A program made the translations under genes and the position numbers. From contig JASGIS010000001.1 in NCBI GenBank assembly GCA_047601745.1, positions 2,418,001-2,482,000 on the forward strand: 64,000 nt of DNA, given 5' to 3'. The notes under the pieces were generated by a model that saw nothing but the letters and a program-made list of their open reading frames with translations, was not told the DNA's origin and made no database searches. Positions 1 through 8,740 of the stretch are shown piece after piece (the first letter of the stretch is position 1; each line of letters starts with the position of its first letter). Source of the DNA: JAKPAM01 sp047601745. GTDB taxonomy: Bacteria > Pseudomonadota > Gammaproteobacteria > Burkholderiales > Burkholderiaceae_E.

Positions 1-417
1 CAGCTTCTGCTCGAAGGCGACGTGGCTCGCCTGCCGTCGGTGGTCGCCGACGGGCTGGCCGCCACCTTCTCGGTGCCGCAGGTGGCGCTGCGCCTGTGGA
101 GCGCCTGCGACGCGCATCGGCTGCAGCCGTTCGCCGCGCCGGTCGACGCCGATATCGTCACGCTGGCCGAGGGCATGCGCCAGCCATACTGCGGGCCCAA
201 TGCCGAGTTCATGGCCGCAGCGTGGCTGCCGGGCGAAGGGCGCGAGACGCGGTCGCTGGCGCTGGTCCCGCTGCGCAAGGGCCACGATTCGCAGGTGTTC
301 GGCCTGCTGGTGCTCGGCTCGGCCGATCCCGACCGCTTCACGGCCAGCATGGGCACCGCGTTTCTCGAGCGGATCGGCGAGATCGCCGGTGCCGCGCTGT
401 CGCGGCTGGCCGACTGA
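1..417 (+). CDS. DUF484 family protein (5' end missing)
   Basis: The reading frame is open from base 1, so the start lies upstream; a GTG at 22 is internal to the frame. The visible 138 residues match the C-terminal GAF-like half of DUF484 proteins: a hydrophobic beta/alpha core, an 'LVLGSADPDRF' motif and a closing helix 'FLERIGEIAGAAL'. The biochemical role of the family is unknown. In many proteobacteria DUF484 sits directly before xerC, as here (62 bp gap), which supports the call. The pair probably continues an upstream operon that is outside the window. Confidence 0.85.
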   Translation, partial: QLLLEGDVARLPSVVADGLAATFSVPQVALRLWSACDAHRLQPFAAPVDADIVTLAEGMRQPYCGPNAEFMAAAWLPGEGRETRSLALVPLRKGHDSQVFGLLVLGSADPDRFTASMGTAFLERIGEIAGAALSRLAD

Positions 418-479
418 CGCCGGCCGGCGCCTCGACCGCGCGTCCGCGCCGCCCCGATCCCGGAACCGTCGCGCCGGCC

Positions 480-1649
480 ATGATCGAGGCTTCGTCGCCC
501 GCACCCGGTGGTGATGCCGACGCCGACGTCGACGCTTACCTGCAGCGGCTGCGCGTCGAACGCCGCTGTTCGGTGCACACGATCGCCGCCTACCGGATCG
601 AGCTGCGCGCGTTGTGCGAGACCGGACCCGGCCGCGCATGGGCCGACTGGACCGAGCACGACGTGCGGCGATGGGTCGCGCAGGCGACGCGCGAAGGCCT
701 GGCGCCTCGGTCGATCGCGCGCCGGCTGTCGTGCTGGCGCGGCTTCTTCGACTGGCTGGGCGAACGCCGTCGCGTGACGCTGAACCCGGCGCGCGGCGTG
801 CGCGCGCCGAAGCCGCCCAGGCGCCTGCCCAAGGCGCTGCCGCCGGACATGGCGGTACGCCTGGTCGGCTTCGAGCCGCAGGCTGCCGGATCGGCCGATG
901 ATCACGAAGCCGACGCCTTGCTGCGCGACAAGGCGATCGTCGAGCTGCTGTACTCGTCGGGTCTTCGCTTGTCCGAGCTGATCGGACTCGACCATCGTTA
1001 CGTCGAACGAGGCCCCTACCGCTCGATCGGATGGATCGACCTGGCGCAGGCCGAGGCGACGGTGTGGGGCAAGGGGGGCAAGCGGCGGACCGTGCCGATC
1101 GGCTCGAAGGCGCTGGCGGCGCTGAGCGCATGGCTGCCGGTGCGCGAGCGCTGGCTGCAGGCGTTGACGCCCCGGCGGGAGGTGGTGCTGGACGACGCCG
1201 ACCGCGCCGCGCTGTTCGTCGCCGCCAGCGGCCGGCGGCTCGCGGCGCGCGCGGTGCAGCGGCTGGTCAAGCGGCTCGCGCAGCAGCAGGGCATCGAGGC
1301 CGACGTGCATCCGCACGTGTTGCGCCACTCGTTCGCCAGCCATCTGCTGCAATCGAGCGGCGATCTTCGCGCGGTCCAGGACCTGCTGGGCCATGCGAGC
1401 ATTGCGACGACGCAGATCTACACGTCGCTGGACTTCCAGCGGCTGGCCGCCGTCTACGACGCCGCCCATCCGAGGGCGCGTCGCAGGACGCCGGGTGAGA
1501 CCGCCACGCCGGGTAATGAGTGGCCGCGGGTCGATGCCCGGGTACCGGTCGATGCCGCCGGCGTGCGGGCCGAGGCCGGGCCGACGGCTGATGCCGGACC
1601 GCCGGCCGATGCTGGACCGCCGGCCGATGCCGGCGCGGACAAACCCTAG
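480..1649 (+). CDS. xerC: Tyrosine recombinase XerC
   Basis: Site-specific recombinase that with XerD resolves chromosome dimers at dif. The N-terminal SAM-like DNA-binding domain covers about residues 14-115 and the catalytic domain about 130-330. Catalytic residues are visible: R163 in 'SGLRLSEL', H279 and R282 in 'HVLRHSF', H305 in 'LGHASIATT' and the nucleophile Y314 in 'QIYTSLD'. The ATG at 480 is chosen because homology begins just after it, although the frame is open further upstream. At 389 residues it is about 80 longer than usual XerC: a C-terminal tail of Ala-Asp-Gly-Pro repeats (about 370-389) follows the enzyme. Its stop codon overlaps the stop of the convergent stress-protein gene in the sequence CTAG. 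Confidence 0.95.
   Translation: MIEASSPAPGGDADADVDAYLQRLRVERRCSVHTIAAYRIELRALCETGPGRAWADWTEHDVRRWVAQATREGLAPRSIARRLSCWRGFFDWLGERRRVTLNPARGVRAPKPPRRLPKALPPDMAVRLVGFEPQAAGSADDHEADALLRDKAIVELLYSSGLRLSELIGLDHRYVERGPYRSIGWIDLAQAEATVWGKGGKRRTVPIGSKALAALSAWLPVRERWLQALTPRREVVLDDADRAALFVAASGRRLAARAVQRLVKRLAQQQGIEADVHPHVLRHSFASHLLQSSGDLRAVQDLLGHASIATTQIYTSLDFQRLAAVYDAAHPRARRRTPGETATPGNEWPRVDARVPVDAAGVRAEAGPTADAGPPADAGPPADAGADKP
1587..1640 (+). repeat. Three 18-bp in-frame repeats in the xerC tail
   Basis: Three imperfect 18-bp units (1587-1604, 1605-1622, 1623-1640) encode the end of the XerC tail, with the pattern Ala-Asp-Ala-Gly-Pro-Pro. The unit is a multiple of three, so copy-number change would not shift the frame. 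Confidence 0.75.
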
Positions 1650-2149
1650 TCCGCCAGCATCAGTGCCGTCAAGCCGATGCCGATGCCGGCCGGCAGCGCG
1701 AACCGGCTCAGGCGGCTCGGGCTGCCGTCGCTGAGCACGGCCACCGGGATCGTCGCGCCGTCCAGCACGTCGCGACTGATCGACGGCAGCAGCGCGCGTT
1801 GCCAGGCCGGCTTGCGCCGGATGCCCAGCACGATCTGGTCGGCACCGACCCGCGCCGCTTCGTCGAGTACGGCCTGGCCGATCGGCCCTTCGGCGACCAG
1901 CGCGCGATACGGCACGCCCGACTCGCGCAACAGCTTGATCGCCGGCGCCAGCGAATCGCGCGCGCGCGATTCGCGGTACGCGGCCAGTTCGGCGCGCGGC
2001 AACTGCCGGGTGATGTGACGGTACAGGGCCGGCTGGACGGACAGCAGCGTGACCCTGCCCTGCAGACCGTGTCTCGCGTACTGGCGCAGCACATGACGGA
2101 CCGCGCGCATCGAAGCGGGCGAGCCGTCGACCGGAATCAGCGTGTTCAT
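1646..2149 (-). CDS. Universal stress protein (UspA family)
   Basis: A single Usp domain, 167 residues. It opens with 'MNTLIPVDGSPASMRAVRHV', the usual first strand and helix of the fold, and has 'ADQIVLGIRRKPAWQRALLPS' and 'IPVAVL' near the end, where G-x-S/R residues bind ATP in ATP-type Usps. The ATG at 2149 was chosen over upstream codons because the domain begins there. Odd feature: the protein does not stop after the last beta strand but runs on for about 25 residues ending in a hydrophobic stretch ('ALPAGIGIGLTALMLAD') that could be a tail anchor or an extra helix. Convergent with xerC, sharing the CTAG stop overlap. The exact stress role cannot be inferred. Confidence 0.88.
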   Translation of the reverse strand: MNTLIPVDGSPASMRAVRHVLRQYARHGLQGRVTLLSVQPALYRHITRQLPRAELAAYRESRARDSLAPAIKLLRESGVPYRALVAEGPIGQAVLDEAARVGADQIVLGIRRKPAWQRALLPSISRDVLDGATIPVAVLSDGSPSRLSRFALPAGIGIGLTALMLAD

Positions 2150-2225
2150 CGTGTCCACCTCGCTATCGCGTGTCCGTCTCGCCCCGTCGCGCCTGTCGTC
2201 TCCCAGCGCGCCGGCCGCTCCGGCC

Positions 2226-2334
2226 GCGTCTGCCGTGCTTGCCGCGTCTGCCGCGCCCCGGCACACCAGCCGCGCCCGCCCGGGCTGCCGGGACTGTCAG
2301 GGCCGCCAGGACTGCCCGGGCTGCCGGGGCCGGA
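2226..2334. repeat. Degenerate 9-bp tandem repeats between usp and terC
   Basis: Two short arrays: gcgtctgcc-type units (2226-2252, three copies) and cgggctgcc/gggactgtc-type units (2281-2334, six copies). They lie between the stress-protein start and the terC stop. No gene is supported in 2150-2376. Confidence 0.6.
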
Positions 2335-2376
2335 GCCCGCGGATGAAGCGGACGCGGCGGATCCGCTCACCGGATC

Positions 2377-3096
2377 TCAGGTCTGCTGCGCGGCGTGATG
2401 CGAGCGCCGCTCGCCGGCCTGCTGGCGATTGCGCCGATTGACGAGCCAGGCCGTGCCGAGCACCGCGGCGATCGCCACCGCGTGCAGCACGTACGACAGC
2501 CAGGCCGGCTCCTCGATGTACTTGGCGATCATCGGCTCGTGGATGACCATCGAGCACGCGGTCCAGGCCAGCACCGCGCCGCCTACGTACAGGATGATCG
2601 GGAAGCGGTCGATCAGTTTGAGGATCAGCGTGCTGCCCCAGACCATGATCGGGATGCTGATGATCAGGCCCAGCACGACCAGCAGCGTGTTGCCGTGCGA
2701 CGCGCCGGCCACGGCCAGCATGTTGTCCAGGCCCATCACGCCGTCGGCGATGATGATCGTGCGCATCGCCACCCAGAACGACGTCGATGCCTCGCCGTGC
2801 TCCTTGACTTCGCCGCCATCGTCGTCGGTCAGCAGCTTGTACGCGATCCAGAACAGCAGCAGGCCGCCGGCGAGCATCAGGCCGGGAATCTTCAGCAGCC
2901 AGACGACGATGACGGTCAGCGCCGCGCGCACGACGACCGCGCCCATCGTGCCCCAGACGATCGCCCGTTTGCGCAGGTTCTCGGGCAGCTTGCGGGCGGC
3001 CAGCGCGATCACGATGGCGTTGTCGCCCGCCAGCACCAGATCGATCGCGACGATCGCCAGCAAGGCGCCGAAGAATTGTGCGTTGAAGAAATCCAA
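2377..3096 (-). CDS. TerC family integral membrane protein
   Basis: Polytopic inner-membrane protein of the TerC/Alx/YjbE family, 239 residues, about seven hydrophobic segments. The two family signatures with acidic residues in membrane helices are present: 'DLVLAGDNAIVIALAAR' near the N terminus and 'DGVMGLDNMLAVAGAS' in the middle. Members are linked to manganese export (Alx), alkaline response and metal delivery to exported proteins. I place the start at the TTG at 3096 ('LDFFNAQFFG'), which has a GGAGA ribosome-binding site and matches where homologues begin; the longer frame to 3486 reads through the leader. Divergent from a LysR gene carrying a manganese-type riboswitch, so manganese is the likely substrate. 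The C-terminal tail is polar. Confidence 0.88.
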   Translation of the reverse strand: MDFFNAQFFGALLAIVAIDLVLAGDNAIVIALAARKLPENLRKRAIVWGTMGAVVVRAALTVIVVWLLKIPGLMLAGGLLLFWIAYKLLTDDDGGEVKEHGEASTSFWVAMRTIIIADGVMGLDNMLAVAGASHGNTLLVVLGLIISIPIMVWGSTLILKLIDRFPIILYVGGAVLAWTACSMVIHEPMIAKYIEEPAWLSYVLHAVAIAAVLGTAWLVNRRNRQQAGERRSHHAAQQT

Positions 3097-3480
3097 GATT
3101 CGTCTCCAGAGACAGGTTCGGGCGCATCCGGTGCGCCGCCGGATCGGCTGGTTTGACCGATCCGCCGCGCGGCAGGCTTGGCCGTCCTCGGAGGGGAGAG
3201 GCTTCGCGTCGCAGCCATTCTTTCGAGCGATTATCGGCAGCGCCTCCGGGTGGCGACACTTCAAAACCGTGATGCGTGCCAGTGCGGTTTTCGATCCATC
3301 AATTCGATCGATCGATGGCATCCGATAAAGTGATCGATTTCTTGCAATTTCCTGACAATTTCGATTGAGCCCGCCGGACGGAGCTGTTAACCTTGTTTTG
3401 CCTGCGATTGTCAGCTTGATGACAGGTTGATGGTGGCGGGTTTCGATCCACCGTTCGGCCCTGCTGGTGCCGGCCGGTTC
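3097..3480. other. 384-bp divergent control region between terC and lysR
   Basis: No gene is supported here. It must hold promoters for terC (minus) and for the riboswitch transcript (plus). It is more AT-rich than its surroundings around 3290-3420. A stem-loop with arms AAAACCG (3263-3269) and CGGTTTT (3285-3291) lies in the terC leader. An inverted repeat TGTCA-N6-TGACA (3409-3424) could be an operator, for example for the LysR protein. No convincing -35/-10 pair could be assigned, and the minus strand shows no copy of the yybP-ykoY motif. Confidence 0.5.
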
Positions 3481-3586
3481 GTTCAAAGGGGAGTAGCTCC
3501 CACGGGACGGTCGTCATTCCGGAGGCGCCTCGGCGCCTCCCGGGCGTTCCGGCGGCGTCAGCGCTGCGAGCAAGACCTTTGCCGTA
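3481..3586 (+). promoter_or_regulatory. yybP-ykoY (manganese) riboswitch
   Basis: The hallmark sequences are present in the right order and spacing. Helix P1 pairs CAAAGG (3484-3489) with CCTTTG (3576-3581). The 5' internal loop reads GGGGAGTAGC (3488-3497) and the 3' loop reads GCAAGACC (3570-3577). Between them are GTCGTCA (3510-3516) and a strong hairpin, GGAGGCGCC paired with GGCGCCTCC (3521-3540). This matches the family consensus (AAAGGGGAGUAGC ... GCAAGACCUUU), which binds Mn2+. The motif reads on the plus strand only and ends about 28 bases before the LysR start, so it belongs to the LysR transcript and not to the divergent terC. No intrinsic terminator follows, so control of translation or Rho access is more likely. 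Confidence 0.85.
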
Positions 3587-3614
3587 GAACACACGACAAA
3601 TGGGTCCAACGCGC

Positions 3615-4673
3615 ATGCATCATCCGTCGACGCGACGCTATTTCCGTCATGGCATGCTGCCGCAGCTACTCGTCTTCGAGGCCATCGCGCGGCTGGGCAG
3701 CCTGACCCGCGCGGCCGAAGAAGTCTGTCTGGCGCAGCCGACGGTGTCGGCTCAATTGAAGAAGCTGACCGATACGGTCGGCGCGCCGTTGGTCGAGCAG
3801 GTCGGCAAGAAGCTGTACCTGACCGAAGTCGGCAAGGCGCTGCACCGTAGCTGCGAAGAGCTGATCGACCTGCTGCAGCGCACCGAAGACCGCCTGGCGC
3901 AGGCGCACTCGCCGGAGCAGGGCCTGCTCCGGCTGGCCACGACTCCGACCGGACACGGCTACCTGCATGCTCCGCTGGCGGCTTTTTGCCGGCGCTTCCC
4001 CCGCGTCAAGGTCCGGCTCGAGGTCGCCAATCGCCAGCAGATGCTCGCGCGCCTGCTCGCGCATCAGGACGATCTGGCCGTGCTGTGCGACCCGGGGCCG
4101 GCGCTGGCAGCCGATGCGCTATGCCTGGGACGCGACGGCTATCGCGTCTACGCGCCGGCCGGTCATCGCTGGGCCGGCGGGCCGGTGCGATCGCTGGCCG
4201 AGGTGATGGCCGAGCCGATGATCTGTCGCGAACCAGGGTCGGATTCGCGCCGCGTCATCGAGCAGTCGCTGGCTTCGCACCCGCAGGCCGACGCGTGTTC
4301 GCCGAACGTGCGCATGGAGGTCATGAGCAACGAAGCGGTGCTGCAGGCGCTGTCGGACGAGCTCGGGCTGGCCGTGCTGGCGGACCGGGTGGCCGAGCCG
4401 GCCCGTACCGCCGGTTTCATCGTGCCCCTGGCCGTCGACGGGTTTCCGGTCGTGCGTAGCTGGTACCTGTGCCAGCCCGAAGGGCGCGCGCCGACGCCGA
4501 CCGCGCAGTGGTTCAAGGACTTCGTCCGGCAGCACGGCGCGCCGGACGGCGTCCCTGCCGCCGCGCCGCCGGCCTTGCCCGCGGACGGCGCGTTCGATAC
4601 CGTTGCGATCGCCGGTCCGGCCGTCGCCTGCGCCGGTCCGCTCGACGAGCCCGGTTCTTCGGCATCCGGGTAA
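3615..4673 (+). CDS. LysR family transcriptional regulator under a riboswitch leader
   Basis: 352 residues from the ATG at 3615; an in-frame ATG at 3600 and another at 3654 are alternatives, none with a good ribosome-binding site. The N-terminal winged helix-turn-helix is clear ('LGSLTRAAEEVCLAQPTVS', 'LKKLTDTVGAPLVEQVGK'), followed by a LysR substrate-binding domain to about residue 300 and a non-conserved Ala/Pro-rich tail of about 45 residues. The effector is unknown. The gene directly follows the yybP-ykoY element and diverges from terC, so I infer manganese-responsive expression and a possible role in regulating terC. The absence of a visible Shine-Dalgarno site suggests that leader folding matters for translation. 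Confidence 0.88.
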   Translation: MHHPSTRRYFRHGMLPQLLVFEAIARLGSLTRAAEEVCLAQPTVSAQLKKLTDTVGAPLVEQVGKKLYLTEVGKALHRSCEELIDLLQRTEDRLAQAHSPEQGLLRLATTPTGHGYLHAPLAAFCRRFPRVKVRLEVANRQQMLARLLAHQDDLAVLCDPGPALAADALCLGRDGYRVYAPAGHRWAGGPVRSLAEVMAEPMICREPGSDSRRVIEQSLASHPQADACSPNVRMEVMSNEAVLQALSDELGLAVLADRVAEPARTAGFIVPLAVDGFPVVRSWYLCQPEGRAPTPTAQWFKDFVRQHGAPDGVPAAAPPALPADGAFDTVAIAGPAVACAGPLDEPGSSASG

Positions 4674-4770
4674 AGTCACGTTCGTTACCAGGCTGTTACC
4701 GGTTGCCTGGTCAACGCCGGGCGCCGGTTGACGTTCAATCGGTATCCGAACGAATACAGGATGGGTGGGG

Positions 4771-5595
4771 ATGACCGTCTCGATGCGCCGATGGGCGCTG
4801 GGCCTGCTCGCTGCGGGCGCGCCGCTGCTGGCGTCGGCGCAGCCGGCGATCACGATCGGCGCCGTCAATGTACGCGCCGGGCCGGGCCTGGATTTTCCGC
4901 TGGTCGCGACGCTGATGGACCGTACGCCCGTGCAGATCGAAGGCTGCGTGGCCGACTATAGCTGGTGCGACGTCTGGTTCGGCCAGCTTCGCGGCTGGGT
5001 CGCCGCCGCTTACCTGAGCTATCCGTACCAGAGCAGCTACGTGCCGATCGTGCAGTACGGCGCGCTGATCGGCTTGCCGGTTCTCGCGTTCTCGCTGGGC
5101 TCGTATTGGGACAGCCATTACCGGGGACAGCCGTGGTACGGGCAGCGGGACACCTGGATGCACCGTCCGCCGCCGGTATTCCGGCCCCCGCCGCCCGGGT
5201 TCCGGCCCGGACCGCCGATGGGACCGCCGCCCGGTCAAGGCCCGCATTGGGGGCCGGGCGGACCCGGAGTGCCGATGCATCCGCCCCCTTCGGCGATGCC
5301 TCCCCGACGTTCGCCGCATGATGGGCCGCCGGGCTGGTCGTCCGGTCCGCGGCCCGGCGGACCGGGCGGGCCGGGTGGTGGTCCCGGCATGGGAGGGCCG
5401 CCCGGCGGCGCCCGGCCGGTGCCGCCGCCGACGGCACCGATGATCCGCCAGGGGCCGGGTCCCGGGGCGCCGCACGCGGCGCCGGGGATGCGCGGCGGCG
5501 GGCCGGGGCAGGGGCCCGGACCCGGCGGCGGACCGGGGCGCGGTGGCCCTGGCGGCCCCGGTGGGCCCGGCGAGCATCGTCCGGGCGGACGCTGA
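4771..5595 (+). CDS. Secreted SH3-domain protein with Pro/Gly-rich tail
   Basis: 274 residues. A signal peptide (about 1-25, 'ALGLLAAGAPLLASAQ') is followed by a bacterial SH3 domain (about 27-85: 'VNVRAGPGLDFPLVATL', then 'GWVAAAYL'). A short hydrophobic segment (about 95-110) comes next, and then more than 140 residues of Pro-, Gly- and Met-rich low-complexity sequence. Bacterial SH3 domains commonly bind peptidoglycan or other envelope ligands; no enzymatic domain is visible. The ATG at 4771 is preferred over the GTG at 4765 because of the GGTGGGG stretch before it. Standalone gene between the LysR gene and the convergent helicase. Confidence 0.75.
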   Translation: MTVSMRRWALGLLAAGAPLLASAQPAITIGAVNVRAGPGLDFPLVATLMDRTPVQIEGCVADYSWCDVWFGQLRGWVAAAYLSYPYQSSYVPIVQYGALIGLPVLAFSLGSYWDSHYRGQPWYGQRDTWMHRPPPVFRPPPPGFRPGPPMGPPPGQGPHWGPGGPGVPMHPPPSAMPPRRSPHDGPPGWSSGPRPGGPGGPGGGPGMGGPPGGARPVPPPTAPMIRQGPGPGAPHAAPGMRGGGPGQGPGPGGGPGRGGPGGPGGPGEHRPGGR

Positions 5596-5614
5596 ACGCT
5601 CCGACCGCCGGCGG

Positions 5615-7381
<1,767 letters not shown>

Positions 7382-7435
7382 CGTGCGATTATCGCCTGTC
7401 GACCCGTCCGCAGCGGAGGACCGACGCGGACCGCC

Positions 7436-8062
7436 TCAGGCGACGGCCGGATTCAGCGTGTACGTGCCGGTCAGGCTCGCTTGGTCGAGCACGTGCCCGT
7501 TCATCGCCGCGATGACGTTGGCGCCGGTCAGCGCTCCCGACACTTCGAGCTTCGGCACGTCCAGCGCGTAGACGGTGAACACGTAGCGATGCAGCAGCGC
7601 GTCGTTCCACGGCGGGCACGGGCCGTCGTAGCCGTAGTAGTCGCCGCGCATGTCGCCGTCGCCGGCGAACCAGCCGGTGTAGTCGTTGATGCCGTGGCGC
7701 ATGCCGCCCGGCGCGTTCGGGCCGGCCTTGCCGCGAGGCACGACGCCGTCGGCATGGCTGCCGGCGGCGATCTCGGTGACCGTGGCCGGCACGTCGAACA
7801 GCAGCCAGTGGTAGAACTCGACGCGCGGCAGCGAGGCGGGCACCGTGCGGTCTTCCTGGTTGACGTCGGTGCCGACGCTGGGTACGTCGGGGTCGTGGCA
7901 GATGACGGCGAACGATTTCGTGCCGGCCGGCGCGCCGCTCCACGCCAGATGCGGGTTGCGGTTCTTGCTGAGCGTGACATGCGTCTTCGGGTCCGGCACC
8001 GCGAACGCGAATTCGCCCGGGATGGGGCTCATGTCGGAAAAACTCGTGCTCGAGAGTTTCAT
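7436..8062 (-). CDS. YbhB/YbcL family (PEBP, Raf-kinase-inhibitor-like) protein
   Basis: 208 residues. Phosphatidylethanolamine-binding-protein fold: 'HVTLSKNRNPHLAWSGAP', the ligand-pocket strand 'SFAVICHDPDVPS', 'EFYHWLLFDVPA' and 'GDYYGYDGPCPPWND' are typical of bacterial YbhB. No signal peptide is seen, so it is probably cytoplasmic. The cellular function of the bacterial family is not settled. The ATG at 8062 has a strong AAGGAGG site just upstream, which decides the start against the longer open frame. Divergent from the Fur-family gene with an 84-bp intergenic region. Confidence 0.88.
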   Translation of the reverse strand: MKLSSTSFSDMSPIPGEFAFAVPDPKTHVTLSKNRNPHLAWSGAPAGTKSFAVICHDPDVPSVGTDVNQEDRTVPASLPRVEFYHWLLFDVPATVTEIAAGSHADGVVPRGKAGPNAPGGMRHGINDYTGWFAGDGDMRGDYYGYDGPCPPWNDALLHRYVFTVYALDVPKLEVSGALTGANVIAAMNGHVLDQASLTGTYTLNPAVA

Positions 8063-8146
8063 CGATTCCTCCTTTCGGGTAAGGGCCCCGCGCATCGTAC
8101 AGCGCCCGGTTCGATGCGGCCAGTTGGAGCCGGTTAGAATTCGCCG

Positions 8147-8665
8147 ATGTCCAAGGTTCACGATCAGGCGCGCGAACTGGTTCGCCGGAGCGGTGCCCGC
8201 GTGACGTCGGCGCGCGTCGCCGTGCTGGCCGAACTGCTGTCGGCCGGCGCCGCGCTGACTCACCAGGAGCTGCAGGCGCGGCTCGACCGGCGGCGGGACG
8301 ACGACGGGTCGGACCGCGTCGCCGGCCGCGCGCCGGGCGCCGACGGCGACGCCGGCGCCAGCGGCCCGTCATCGGTGCACGCGCTGGACCGCGTGACGCT
8401 GTACCGCGTGCTGGACTGGCTGGTCGACGCGGGACTGGCCCACCGGGTGCCCGATCCCGATCGCGTGATGCGCTTTTCGGCGGGCAGCGAAGGCCGGGCG
8501 CCGGACGGTCATCACGGCCACTTCCGCTGCGATGTCTGTCAGCAGGTGTTCTGCCTGGCCGACAGTCCGCGCCTGCCCGACTGGGTCCGGCAGTTGCTGC
8601 CGCCCGGCTTCGCCGCCGAGCGGATGGAGTTGACGGTCAGCGGGCGTTGCGCCCGCTGCGCATAG
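8147..8665 (+). CDS. Fur family metalloregulator, probably Zur-like
   Basis: 172 residues. Winged-helix DNA-binding half ('RSGARVTSARVAVLAELL', 'DRVTLYRVLDWLVDAGLAHRV') and a metal-binding half with 'HHGHFRCDVCQQVFCL' and a closing 'GRCARCA', giving two CxxC pairs for a structural zinc. Between the recognition helix and the preceding helix there is an insertion of about 25 Asp/Gly/Ala-rich residues ('RRDDDGSDRVAGRAPG...') absent from ordinary Fur proteins. The next gene encodes a CobW GTPase of the zinc-homeostasis group, so zinc sensing (Zur) is more likely than iron. No Zur box could be recognised with confidence. Confidence 0.85.
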   Translation: MSKVHDQARELVRRSGARVTSARVAVLAELLSAGAALTHQELQARLDRRRDDDGSDRVAGRAPGADGDAGASGPSSVHALDRVTLYRVLDWLVDAGLAHRVPDPDRVMRFSAGSEGRAPDGHHGHFRCDVCQQVFCLADSPRLPDWVRQLLPPGFAAERMELTVSGRCARCA

Positions 8666-8740
8666 CGCTGCCGTATCGGCAGCCGGTGCTTGCAATATCG
8701 AACGATCGCCCCCATATCCGGGGCTGTTTGGAGTTTACCC

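Noticed and set aside
2297..3259. Long minus-strand open frame (320 residues) across terC
   Set aside because: It is in another frame of terC, Arg/Gly-rich with no motif; a shadow of GC-rich coding sequence.
3299..3486. N-terminal extension of TerC to 3486
   Set aside because: The extension has no TerC homology and crosses the control region; the TTG at 3096 with GGAGA fits the family start.
3481..3586. Riboswitch assigned to terC
   Set aside because: The conserved strand order exists only on the plus strand; terC is transcribed from the minus strand.
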